64,000 bases of DNA. Source: Oceanipulchritudo coccoides. Lineage in GTDB: Bacteria > Verrucomicrobiota > Verrucomicrobiia > Opitutales > Oceanipulchritudinaceae. Made by a program: the position numbers and the translations under genes. This document shows, one piece after another, positions 10,001 to 16,781 of the stretch. Under the pieces are notes generated by a model that worked only from the letters and a program-made list of their open reading frames with translations, had not been told where the DNA came from and did not search any database. The DNA lies in the NCBI RefSeq assembly GCF_010500615.1, contig NZ_JAAGNX010000003.1:434001-498000 (forward strand), in the 5' to 3' direction. Numbering within the stretch: position 1 is the stretch's first letter; every line of letters starts with the position of its first letter.

Positions 10001-10505
10001 TCAGGAGCTTATTGAGCGGTACCGTGCCCTGCGTGACGGCATTGGCATCAGCAAAAACCCCGCCCTTTATGGGGCAATCCCCACCGATGCGTATTCCCAT
10101 ACGCCTGAAGGGGCGGGAGCACAGCAACCCGGGATGACCGGCCAGGTCAAGGAAGACCTCCTGATACGCATGGCGGAACTGGGAGTCTATGTTGCAGATG
10201 GCTTGATTGGATTCCGGACCGATCTTCTTTCACGGGAAGAGCTCCTCGATCATAAGACCGAGTTTGTCCTGCCGGGATTGACCGGAGGCGAGATCACCGA
10301 GGAACTGCCAGCAGGCTCGCTGGCATACAGCTTCTGTCAGGTACCCGTCATCTACCTCAGCGGACAGGACTCATCTTGCGTCAGCGTTGAGCTTGGAGAC
10401 GGCACTGTTGAAGAGTTACCCGACATGCGTATTCCCAAGGAGTTAAGCCGGGAAATATTCAACCGCACGGGGAAAGTTGCCCGAATTCGGGTTCGCTTTC
10501 CCTAA
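7035..10505 (+). CDS. Large cytoplasmic carbohydrate-active protein of (alpha/alpha)6-barrel type, GH94-like
   Basis: 1156 residues, with ATG at 7035 and AAGGA 9 nt upstream. There is no signal peptide, so it should be cytoplasmic. Residues ~30-300 are beta-rich and resemble the N-terminal beta-sandwich of cellobiose-phosphorylase-type enzymes. The middle and C-terminal parts resemble a six-hairpin barrel (motifs 'GNWRDIFQNWEALL', 'NATTADGYNPYRL', 'WANIGYWGDHQIIYLLRLLE', 'MNTQRPEWNDANNALVGYG'). By overall look it is closest to GH94-like phosphorylases and related uncharacterised proteins, but I cannot place it in a numbered family or name the catalytic acid. It follows LacI paralogue B by 27 bp. 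Likely role: intracellular breakdown of the oligosaccharide imported by this locus (inference). Confidence 0.7.
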   Translation: MTKKTHLENTPPSSISPDCPLTDNLEKEVKGSVLEESGQTWYRIERTDLMGSFLMSLISDSDHWLFITSSGALTAGRINPDHALLPYYTQDKIEDLSASTGSRTIVRIHQDEGATTYWEPFTEHGKRGACIERHLQKNTTGNHIILEERNKDLGLLIRISWRPSGRFGFVRKVEILNESTKPRRIEVLDGLQNILPPGLAQRFQNEFSILGNAYKQTELVEPAGMGIYHLSSEPTDLASPMEALRANIAWQCGLDKPLYLISEQQLSSFLAGGKLETESECRGKRGSYLTLDGHELKAGGSACWYNCADVDKEPGEIEELLELISSSTELQEEIEADCERTQENLLKMLGQADGLQKSNESSRTMRHTSNTVFNLMRGGALITGYELPVDDVVKTVTRFNKEAGKRLKALLPADEKLHCRDPWSSDHPLCKADGDARRLVREYLPLSFSRRHGDPSRPWNRFSIEIKEDDGSPRFNYQGNWRDIFQNWEALLHSYPEYLEAAIFRFLNATTADGYNPYRLTKEGFEWEELEPGDAWANIGYWGDHQIIYLLRLLEASTRFHPDRLAGLLSEEGCVYAEIPYRIRSYEEILNDPRETIDYDEEWAKRIEARVEQKGSDGKLMHGGEGAIINVSLMEKLLAPLMAKLSNFVPSGGIWMNTQRPEWNDANNALVGYGISVVTLGYVARYLRFLITEFGETLESGEYALSSELGELLTAQINVFTATPGEVSPQERFALMQKLGQSASDFRGSLYDNALSGTKTQVTGKDILEYAKSALAHVELCLRENKREDALWHSYNLIKIEDKAIEVSHLHVMLEGQVSILSAGILDTNESLELLKSLRESELYRADQDSYILYPNKRLPDFLDKNCLSKEDIDAIPLLLKLVWAGNQSLVRKRSKGSYAFSGKLRNKQDVENVLNGLAENPDFSDLVSSDGPAVLELFENTFNHHAFTGRSGTFFAYEGLGSIYWHMVSKLVLAVQELIPMGDQQKATQELIERYRALRDGIGISKNPALYGAIPTDAYSHTPEGAGAQQPGMTGQVKEDLLIRMAELGVYVADGLIGFRTDLLSREELLDHKTEFVLPGLTGGEITEELPAGSLAYSFCQVPVIYLSGQDSSCVSVELGDGTVEELPDMRIPKELSREIFNRTGKVARIRVRFP

Positions 10506-10523
10506 GGGGATAAAGAAACTCAA

Positions 10524-10907
10524 TCAGTTCTCGAGAATTTCCAGTTCGTACCCGTCGGGATCGGTAAGGAAAGCCATCCGGAAATTGTTGGCAGCGGCTT
10601 TCTCTTTCCAGTCTCCTGGCCAGATTTCAAAGCCGTCGGCCTCCAGCTTTGCGCAGTATTCGGCGATATCATCGACACCGATACAAGTATGCATGAGGTC
10701 CTCCGGGACTTGTACTGTATAGTCCGGGGAATAGGTCAGCTCCAGCGTGTGGGCATTCCCGGGTAATTGAAGATGAACAATCTGGTTACCGGCTGGTGAC
10801 TTGTCGTTGCGTTTAAGCACTTCAAATCCGCAAGTTCGGGAATACCAATCGATGGAGCGCTCGAGGTCACTGACCCGAATTCGCGTATGGAGGAATTTTG
10901 TTGTCAT
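10524..10907 (-). CDS. gloA: Glyoxalase I (lactoylglutathione lyase), VOC family
   Basis: 127 residues, ATG at 10907 with AAAGGA upstream. Two VOC half-domains are visible. The metal ligands expected of glyoxalase I are all present: H7 (FLHTRIRV), E56 (HTLELTYS), H73 (DLMHTCIGV) and E121 (DGYELEIL). The enzyme isomerises the methylglyoxal-glutathione hemithioacetal to S-lactoylglutathione in the cytosol. It lies 25 bp downstream of a small unknown gene and converges on the 7035-10505 gene. The VOC fold is shared with other enzymes, but length and ligand pattern fit GloA well. Confidence 0.9.
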   Translation of the reverse strand: MTTKFLHTRIRVSDLERSIDWYSRTCGFEVLKRNDKSPAGNQIVHLQLPGNAHTLELTYSPDYTVQVPEDLMHTCIGVDDIAEYCAKLEADGFEIWPGDWKEKAAANNFRMAFLTDPDGYELEILEN

Positions 10908-10932
10908 GATTCGATCCTTTCTCAGTTGCCAG

Positions 10933-11367
10933 CTACATCATTCCAGACTTCTCAACAGCCTGCCGCAGCTCGTTTTGGAAATCCTGCAAGTCTTCCTGCG
11001 AGGGCTTGTAGCCGGGCTGTTTCGCATTCAGGGAAAGTCGCCCCATTTGATCGAGATGCCACTGTGCGGAAACGCCATCGCTGAACGTGACCTGCCCGCT
11101 TACCAAGGCGTCCGGACGCGTGACCTTGTCGAGCGTCACAGATACCTTGCCTGCTTGGGCTGAGCCCACCTCCTCGACTTTTGGGTCATCAAACTGGGGC
11201 CCTACCGCCTTGATTTCCAGATCGAGATCATCAACCAGAAAGCGCAAGTCCATGTACGTTATTCGTACATCCATCTCAGTCTCAAGGCGCTTTTGTACAT
11301 CGGAAAGACTGGCTCCTTCGCGAATCCAGGCCGCTACAGACGATTTTTGCTCATCAGTTAAACTCAT
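10933..11367 (-). CDS. Small conserved-looking protein of unknown function
   Basis: 144 residues, ATG at 11367. I do not recognise the family. Residues ~1-50 are helical and look like a small helix-turn-helix or resolvase-like start (AAWIREGASLSDVQKRL). Residues ~70-115 are beta-rich (VSVTLDKVTRPDALVSGQV, 'VSAQWHLDQMGRLSL'), and the C-terminus is helical. There is no signal peptide or membrane segment. It lies between dnaA (50 bp upstream) and gloA (25 bp downstream) on the same strand, probably in one transcript. Confidence 0.7.
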   Translation of the reverse strand: MSLTDEQKSSVAAWIREGASLSDVQKRLETEMDVRITYMDLRFLVDDLDLEIKAVGPQFDDPKVEEVGSAQAGKVSVTLDKVTRPDALVSGQVTFSDGVSAQWHLDQMGRLSLNAKQPGYKPSQEDLQDFQNELRQAVEKSGMM

Positions 11368-11417
11368 ACCCTATCAGGGTGAGTAAAGATTCCCTGGAGG
11401 CAACTGTGGAGTCCAGA

Positions 11418-12815
11418 TTATTGACGGTTCCCGCGCAACTGGCGGACAAGATACTCAACCGAGTTCCGGACCTTTTCGTCCTGCTCCATCATATTCTCCA
11501 CTGTCTTGACCGCATGGATAACCGTTCCGTGGTCGCGCCCGCCAAAGGACTCCCCGATTTCCTTCAAGGGATGATGGGTGAGCAGTCGGCTCAGATACAT
11601 CGCCACCTGCCGCGGAAAGGCAATATGGCTCGGACGGCGCCGATTCTGCATGTCGCTGAGACGAAGGTCATACATTTCAACAACTTTGCGCTGGATGCGC
11701 TCAATGGTGATCTGGTGCTGGACCTCCTCTTGAAGGATATCGTGGATAAGCTCCTCCGCCTTGCGACGTGTCAAAGGCTCGCGGATGAGGCGGGCGAATG
11801 TTCCCACCTTGATAAGGGCCCCTTCCAGGCGACGTACGTTCCGCGTGATTCGACTGGCAAGGAATTCGAGAACTTCCTCGGGGATCAGGTCAAAGCCCAT
11901 GGCCATGGCCTTCTTCTTCAAAATGGCGGCCCGGGTTTCCAGGTCCGGCGGCTGGATGTCTGTTACCATTCCCCACTGGAAACGGCTGATCAAGCGGCTT
12001 TCGAGCTTGTTTATCTCGCTTGCCGGGCGATCACTGGAAAGGCAGAGCTGGCGCTGGCTTTCAAAGAGCTCATTGAAAGTGTGGAAAAATTCTTCCTGGG
12101 TCCGCTCCTTGCCCTCAAGGAATTGGATGTCGTCAATCAGAAGAACGTCGACTTTGCGATAGAAGCGCCGAAAGGAATCGAGGGAATTTTCCCGGATTGC
12201 CCGCAGAAAGTTGTTGGTGAACTTCTCACAGGAGAGGTAGACCACTTTGGCCTCCGGATTGGATTGCTGAATGGCATGAGCCATTGCATGCATCAGGTGA
12301 GTTTTGCCCAGCCCGGTATCCCCATAAACAAAAAGCGGATTGTAGGCGCTTCCCGGAGAGTCCGCGACAGCGGTCGCCGCTGCATGAGCGAGCTGGTTAC
12401 TCGGGCCGACAATAAAGTTATCAAAGGTATTTCTCGGATTCAGGTATGGGTTGCGGGCTGGATGGAGTGTGCGTTGCCCTGTCCTGCCAAATTTACCTCC
12501 ACGACCGCGGTCTGAATCAACATCAACAGGCTCCCTTGGAGCCACCTGGACAGAACCACTGTCTTGGGCCGTAATCCGGACCATGACTTCCTCCCCGGCA
12601 ATGGCCGCGGCCTTCTCCCGGATCAGCTCGAGGTAATTATCCTCAAGCCAGATACGGGCAAATTCGTTCGCGGCCCGTAATTCAAGTGTCCCGCTTTCGT
12701 CAAGAATGGCATCAATCGACTGAAACCAATTTGCGTAAATGTCTTGGGATAGGGAATTTCGGAAGTCTTGTAGGACTTCCGTCCAGAGGGATTCCGTCAC
12801 AGAGGAGTGTGGCAT
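11418..12815 (-). CDS. dnaA: Chromosomal replication initiator protein DnaA
   Basis: 465 residues, the usual length. Domain I (1-85) is followed by a short linker rich in Arg/Gly/Asp, then the AAA+ core opening with 'NPRNTFDNFIVGPSN'. Walker A is GDTGLGKT (165-172) and Walker B is LLIDDIQF (225-232). The C-terminal DNA-binding domain carries the DnaA signature 'GGRDHGTVIHAVKTVEN' from residue 425. DnaA binds 9-mer boxes and opens the origin. No dnaN or recF follows; instead a small unknown gene and gloA lie downstream. The upstream spacer is AT-rich with at least one DnaA-box match. Confidence 0.98.
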   Translation of the reverse strand: MPHSSVTESLWTEVLQDFRNSLSQDIYANWFQSIDAILDESGTLELRAANEFARIWLEDNYLELIREKAAAIAGEEVMVRITAQDSGSVQVAPREPVDVDSDRGRGGKFGRTGQRTLHPARNPYLNPRNTFDNFIVGPSNQLAHAAATAVADSPGSAYNPLFVYGDTGLGKTHLMHAMAHAIQQSNPEAKVVYLSCEKFTNNFLRAIRENSLDSFRRFYRKVDVLLIDDIQFLEGKERTQEEFFHTFNELFESQRQLCLSSDRPASEINKLESRLISRFQWGMVTDIQPPDLETRAAILKKKAMAMGFDLIPEEVLEFLASRITRNVRRLEGALIKVGTFARLIREPLTRRKAEELIHDILQEEVQHQITIERIQRKVVEMYDLRLSDMQNRRRPSHIAFPRQVAMYLSRLLTHHPLKEIGESFGGRDHGTVIHAVKTVENMMEQDEKVRNSVEYLVRQLRGNRQ

Positions 12816-13247
12816 GATCGTTCAGATGGCAATTTATTCACACTGCGGGAACGACCTGGCAGTCCACACCAAGACTCACGGGAAAAGAAGCAGTAACTGC
12901 CTCACTATCAATGATCTTTGAAATAAAAATTTCTTCATGGAATTCAGTCTGGTTAGGAAAGAGCATATCTGTAAATTGTTGTAGTTTAATTACTTAGAGA
13001 AAATTAGTTTGGTAAGGAGACAAGAGGAATAGAATGTGGAAGAGCGAAATCTGCAGCAATGACCTTTTTACGAAGGCAGATGAGACGATGAGTCTCCAAT
13101 GCCTTATGAGTCTTTTCAAGCCATACTTCTACACAAGTTATTAACACTCTCCCCACCAATAACTTTTAGTACAAAAGCGTTGAATTTGTGAAACAATTCT
13201 TGCGAGCCGCGGATCATCGGGGCTGAGGGGTACCTGAGGGGAATAAT
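12816..13247. other. AT-rich spacer upstream of dnaA; possible origin or dnaA regulatory region
   Basis: 432 bp without a convincing gene, visibly more AT-rich than its surroundings, especially 12910-13020. It holds TTATTCACA at 12834-12842, which fits the DnaA-box consensus TTATNCACA and lies just upstream of dnaA. Weaker relatives occur at 13138-13146 (TTATTAACA) and as reverse-strand near-matches around 13036 and 13188. One good box can serve dnaA autoregulation; calling it oriC would need more boxes and a strand-skew change. Confidence 0.35.
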
Positions 13248-14213
13248 TCACTCTCCCTCCTCTGCCATGAAGGCAATTAATCGGTCATTAAATTCCTTTG
13301 CCGAGTCGTGTCCCATTTTTTTCAGGGAATGGACCATGGCGGCAACTTCAACGAGGCGAGCAAGATCGCGTCCCGGCCGAACCGGAAGAATGATGTGCGG
13401 AATGCGGATTCCCATGACCTCGAAGACATCATGCTCCAGACCGGTTCGCTCCTCGTCCATTCCATGTTTCCAGACCTCAAAGGTGATGACCATATTGATC
13501 TCCTTGGAAAGCCGGACTGAACGGATGCCAAAGAGCTCGCTGATATCGATGATTCCGAGGCCACGACACTCCATATAACCGCGATTGAGCTCGCTACTGC
13601 GCCCTGTGAGAATGCGTTCATTCTCAAGTTTAATGTAGACAAGGTCGTCAGCGACAAGACTGTGCCCACGTTCAATCAAAGCGAGGGCGCACTCGCTCTT
13701 GCCCACACCGCTCTCACCACGGATTAATGTTCCAATCCCCTTGATATCCATGAGCGTCCCGTGCTCGGCCACTTGCGGGGCAAAAAGATCCTCCAAGAGA
13801 AGCATCGCCTGGGCGGAGAAATCCTTGGTTGTGAGGGAACTCCGGAAAAGCGGCGTGCCTGACTTTTCGCACATCGTTTCCATGGCTGGCGTCGGGAGCA
13901 GATTCCTCGAGACAACAATACAGGGAATCTTTTTCTCCACCATCCTGCTCATCACATCCAACTGTCGGCTGGCGGGAATTTCCCTCATGTAAGCCATTTC
14001 TCCAGCCCCAAAGAGCTGGATCCGCTTGTAACCAAAACTCTTGAAGAACCCAGTCAGGGCCAGCGCCGGACGATTCATTGATTTGTCCCGGATTGACCGG
14101 GACAGGCCCTTCTCCCCTGCGACTAGACTCAAGTGCAGATCTCCATCTGCCGCTTTAAGAAAACTTTTAACAGGAACACTTTCGACAAACTTGGGCTGGG
14201 CTCTGAGCGGCAT
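13248..14213 (-). CDS. hprK: HPr(Ser) kinase/phosphorylase
   Basis: 321 residues, ATG at 14213 with AAGGGGT just upstream. The N-terminal domain (1-135) precedes a kinase domain. That domain has the conserved His in 'AEHGTLMDI', Walker A GESGVGKS (166-173) and the HprK signature [10 protein letters not shown] (215-224). The enzyme phosphorylates and dephosphorylates HPr on Ser46; in many Gram-negatives it belongs to a regulatory rather than a transporting PTS. It is the last gene of a leftward run with lptC-lptA-lptB, 33 bp after lptB, reminiscent of the lpt-rpoN-ptsN-hprK neighbourhoods of proteobacteria, but without rpoN, hpf or ptsN here. Confidence 0.95.
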   Translation of the reverse strand: MPLRAQPKFVESVPVKSFLKAADGDLHLSLVAGEKGLSRSIRDKSMNRPALALTGFFKSFGYKRIQLFGAGEMAYMREIPASRQLDVMSRMVEKKIPCIVVSRNLLPTPAMETMCEKSGTPLFRSSLTTKDFSAQAMLLLEDLFAPQVAEHGTLMDIKGIGTLIRGESGVGKSECALALIERGHSLVADDLVYIKLENERILTGRSSELNRGYMECRGLGIIDISELFGIRSVRLSKEINMVITFEVWKHGMDEERTGLEHDVFEVMGIRIPHIILPVRPGRDLARLVEVAAMVHSLKKMGHDSAKEFNDRLIAFMAEEGE

Positions 14214-14246
14214 TACCCCTTCACTCTGGAAGAATTAACAGCAGGA

Positions 14247-14990
14247 TTAAAGCGCAAAATCCTCACCAAGATAAAATCTCCGGCTATCGGGATCGTTTAT
14301 CAGCGATTCGCTGTTTCCTTCGGCAAGGACCTGTCCGTCATGCAGCAGATAAGCCCGGTCCACAATGCGTAACGTTTCGCGGACGTTGTGGTCTGTAATG
14401 AGGACCCCAATACCTTTGTCCTTGAGACCCAGGACAATCTTCTGCACCTCGCTGACGCTGATCGGGTCAACTCCACTGAATGGCTCATCCATCAGCAAAA
14501 AACGGGGCTCGGTAAGGAGGGCCCGGGCAATTTCGAGCCGGCGCCGCTCTCCACCACTGAGGGTGTAGGCCTTCTGGCGGACAACCGTCTCAAGGCCCAA
14601 CTCGTGCAGCAATTGCTCAACCCGCTCCTTGCGGGCGACCTTTTTCATGGGCAGCGATTGGGCGATACAGTCCAGGTTGTCATAGACTGAGAGCCGCCTG
14701 AAGACGGAGGGTTCCTGCGGAAGATACCCGATACCCATACGGGCCCGGCGGAACATCGGCAGTCGCGTGACCACTTTCCCGTTGATAGACACGTCCCCGG
14801 AGCTGGCTGGAACCAGACCGACAATTATATAAAAAGAAGTCGTCTTGCCTGCCCCGTTTGGCCCAAGAAGTCCGACAATCTCACCTCCAAAAACCTTCAA
14901 GTCGACACCGCGCACAACTTCGCGCTTTCCGTAACGCTTGACGAGGCCACGAGTCTCAATGGAATGCGCTTCCGGCTTAGGGATCGACAC
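14247..14990 (-). CDS. lptB: LPS export ABC transporter ATP-binding protein LptB
   Basis: About 247 residues. I start it at the GTG at 14990, which has a good Shine-Dalgarno (AGGAAGGGG) 6-7 nt upstream and gives the usual LptB length; an ATG at 15011 is the alternative. Motifs: Walker A GPNGAGKT, Q-loop 'GYLPQEPSVFRRLSV', signature LSGGERRR, Walker B 'RFLLMDEPFSGVDP', H-loop ITDHN. LptB powers extraction of lipopolysaccharide from the inner membrane with LptF/G (not in this window). Its start overlaps the end of lptA by 14 bp, so translation is probably coupled. Confidence 0.96.
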   Translation of the reverse strand: MSIPKPEAHSIETRGLVKRYGKREVVRGVDLKVFGGEIVGLLGPNGAGKTTSFYIIVGLVPASSGDVSINGKVVTRLPMFRRARMGIGYLPQEPSVFRRLSVYDNLDCIAQSLPMKKVARKERVEQLLHELGLETVVRQKAYTLSGGERRRLEIARALLTEPRFLLMDEPFSGVDPISVSEVQKIVLGLKDKGIGVLITDHNVRETLRIVDRAYLLHDGQVLAEGNSESLINDPDSRRFYLGEDFAL

Positions 14991-15627
14991 GATCAACCCC
15001 TTCCTCTTCATCGATTTCGTCAGGTGTGGCCTGATTGTCCTCGGGAATACTTTCGATACGGTCGTCGACCGTGATTTCCTCCTCGGTCTGGTCAAACCCC
15101 ATATCCGGCATGGCCCCCAATCGAACAACTGAGCGGCTTGGAGCATCAGCGGGAGCATTGGGATCCGGGATAGACTCGAATTTTCGTTCACCTTTATGGA
15201 GGACAAACTGGTAGCCTTCGACCTCGACCTCCCCATCAATGATTTTGGGGTTCTCCGACAAAGTGACGGTCCCTACCTTCGGGTTGACTTCGGCCAACCC
15301 GGCATAGGCACTACGGCCGGCTTGGTGAATCTCGACAGAACCGCGGGCGGTAATCTGCTGAATCGCATCAATTTCCCCGATAGTCGCAGTCTCCTCCCCC
15401 TTCCTCATGGCCACAATCGTCAGCTCGTTGCAAAGGATCTGCAGGTTCGTGCCATCCACTTTCACTTCCCCTGTAAAGTAGAAGTAATTCCGGTCGGGCG
15501 TGCCCTGCATTTCGAGCCGGTCACTGGTGATGATTGTCTCCCGCAGGTCGGGCGTTTGTCCCGATAATCCGGAGACGGCCAGAACACACGGAATGAGTAA
15601 CAGTAATCTTCGCGTAAATTGTATCAT
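14977..15627 (-). CDS. lptA: LPS transport periplasmic protein LptA (OstA-like)
   Basis: 216 residues. A signal peptide (MIQFTRRLLLLIPCVLAVSG) is followed by an OstA/LptA beta-jellyroll: 'ITSDRLEMQG....FTGEVKV', 'LQILCNELTI', 'ITARGSVEIHQAGRSAYA'. This protein forms the periplasmic bridge carrying LPS between membranes. Residues ~165-216 form a very acidic, low-complexity tail (many Glu/Asp) that is longer than in typical LptA and has no obvious function. It lies 13 bp after lptC and overlaps lptB. Confidence 0.9.
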   Translation of the reverse strand: MIQFTRRLLLLIPCVLAVSGLSGQTPDLRETIITSDRLEMQGTPDRNYFYFTGEVKVDGTNLQILCNELTIVAMRKGEETATIGEIDAIQQITARGSVEIHQAGRSAYAGLAEVNPKVGTVTLSENPKIIDGEVEVEGYQFVLHKGERKFESIPDPNAPADAPSRSVVRLGAMPDMGFDQTEEEITVDDRIESIPEDNQATPDEIDEEEGVDRVDP

Positions 15628-15640
15628 ATGAATAAGAAAT

Positions 15641-16099
15641 TTAATCCAGAATGTCTACGGTCCCGGAAAAGGAAACGCGCACGGACTCCCTGACCGTGAT
15701 TTTCCGCTTCGATCCTTCCCATGTCCAATTCCGGCCCTGGATTTCATACCCGGGGCCCAAAACAAAGAGCGATGAATCGCCCTCAGCCCGGGCTTCCTTG
15801 AGGTAAATCGTAGCCTTCGGGCTGCGAATGCTGGTCTCCTCAAAGACAAACTCGTCCCCAGAGAATACCACCAGTTCAAGACCCTCCACAAGTGCTTCGG
15901 AATCACTGAGATAACTGCCCTTCAATCCGCGCAACTCCCAGCTCTTGTAACCGTTCTCGCCAAACATGGGGAGACGAAAATGCTGGATAGGCGCATCAGG
16001 AACCATTTGCCCCAACAGTACCAAAGAAGAAAAAAGCCCGGCGACAACGCTCAGAACGGCTATCGGCGAACGCCATAGTCCCGGGAAACTCCTGATCAT
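15641..16099 (-). CDS. lptC: LPS export protein LptC
   Basis: About 152 residues from the ATG at 16099, which overlaps the elbB stop in an ATGA junction; a longer start at 16120 is possible. One N-terminal membrane segment (SPIAVLSVVAGLFSSLVLLG) is followed by a jelly-roll domain ('FGENGYKSWELRGLKGSYL', 'ATIYLKEA', 'WTWEGSKRKITVRESV'). LptC anchors the periplasmic bridge to LptBFG. The call rests on the weak family pattern plus the strong context lptC-lptA-lptB. Confidence 0.87.
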   Translation of the reverse strand: MIRSFPGLWRSPIAVLSVVAGLFSSLVLLGQMVPDAPIQHFRLPMFGENGYKSWELRGLKGSYLSDSEALVEGLELVVFSGDEFVFEETSIRSPKATIYLKEARAEGDSSLFVLGPGYEIQGRNWTWEGSKRKITVRESVRVSFSGTVDILD

Positions 16100-16755
16100 T
16101 GAATCCACTCTGCAACGCACTGAACTAACTTCTCAATTCCCGAGGAAACTTCCAGAATATTCTGTCCCAACATGTAAGCAGGTGTGGAAACAATCTTCCG
16201 GTCTGGATCCATGTGGATTTCCGAAACGCTGCAATTCACATGGTGCGCCCCAAGGGACTCAATGGCTTCAGCGGTCCCCGGGTCATCGCCAATAGTGAGT
16301 TCGACCCCGGTTTCCCCAAGAACCATCGCCCCCACCGCCGGGGAAATACAGATGAACCCCATCGGCTTGCGGGCAGCGAAAATATCCCTGACAAGACGCC
16401 GCACCTCAGGGTTTACCTTCCCTTTGGGTCCATCAATGGCAAAGCTGCATAGATTCTTGGCGGCCCCGTACCCGCCCGGCAGGATGAGCGCATCAATCTC
16501 TTTGCCAGTGATCTCAGCAATGTTCTTGATATTTCCGCGCGCAATGCGAGCCGCCTCGACGAGAACATTCCGCTTTTCCGCGACCTCATTCCCGGTCAGG
16601 TGGTTAATCACATGATGCTGTTCCACGTCAGGCGCCATGCAGACGGCTTCCAGCCCTGCTTTCTCAAGGGCAATCAGCGTTAGCACGCTCTCATAAATTT
16701 CCGCACCGTCCAGAAAGCCGCAACCGGACAGAATAACCCCAACTCGCTTTTTCAT
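16096..16755 (-). CDS. elbB: ElbB-type glyoxalase, DJ-1/PfpI family
   Basis: 219 residues, ATG at 16755 with GAAGGG 9 nt upstream. The whole protein matches the ElbB pattern: 'VGVILSGCGFLDGAEIYES', 'LILPGGYGAAKNLCSFA', 'PMGFICISPA' carrying the nucleophile cysteine, 'VNCSVSEIHMD', and 'STPAYMLGQ'. ElbB (also called enhancing lycopene biosynthesis protein 2) has weak glyoxalase activity; its physiological role is unsettled. It is 26 bp downstream of an aldo/keto reductase and overlaps lptC by 4 bp, so this is one transcript. Confidence 0.95.
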   Translation of the reverse strand: MKKRVGVILSGCGFLDGAEIYESVLTLIALEKAGLEAVCMAPDVEQHHVINHLTGNEVAEKRNVLVEAARIARGNIKNIAEITGKEIDALILPGGYGAAKNLCSFAIDGPKGKVNPEVRRLVRDIFAARKPMGFICISPAVGAMVLGETGVELTIGDDPGTAEAIESLGAHHVNCSVSEIHMDPDRKIVSTPAYMLGQNILEVSSGIEKLVQCVAEWIQ

Positions 16756-16781
16756 ATTCTTAACCCTTCTTATTATTCAGT

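Noticed and set aside
11379-12515. Long open frame on the plus strand (378 codons) opposite dnaA
   Set aside because: It lies fully antisense to a certain dnaA gene, has no recognisable domain and no ribosome site; such frames are common opposite GC-rich coding DNA.
12961-13247. Possible small genes in the dnaA upstream spacer
   Set aside because: No frame with a start, ribosome site and reasonable length could be supported on either strand.
15012-15239. N-terminal extension of LptB up to an ATG-like start at 15239
   Set aside because: It would overlap lptA by over 260 bp, the added residues have no LptB similarity, and a GTG with a strong Shine-Dalgarno lies at 14990.
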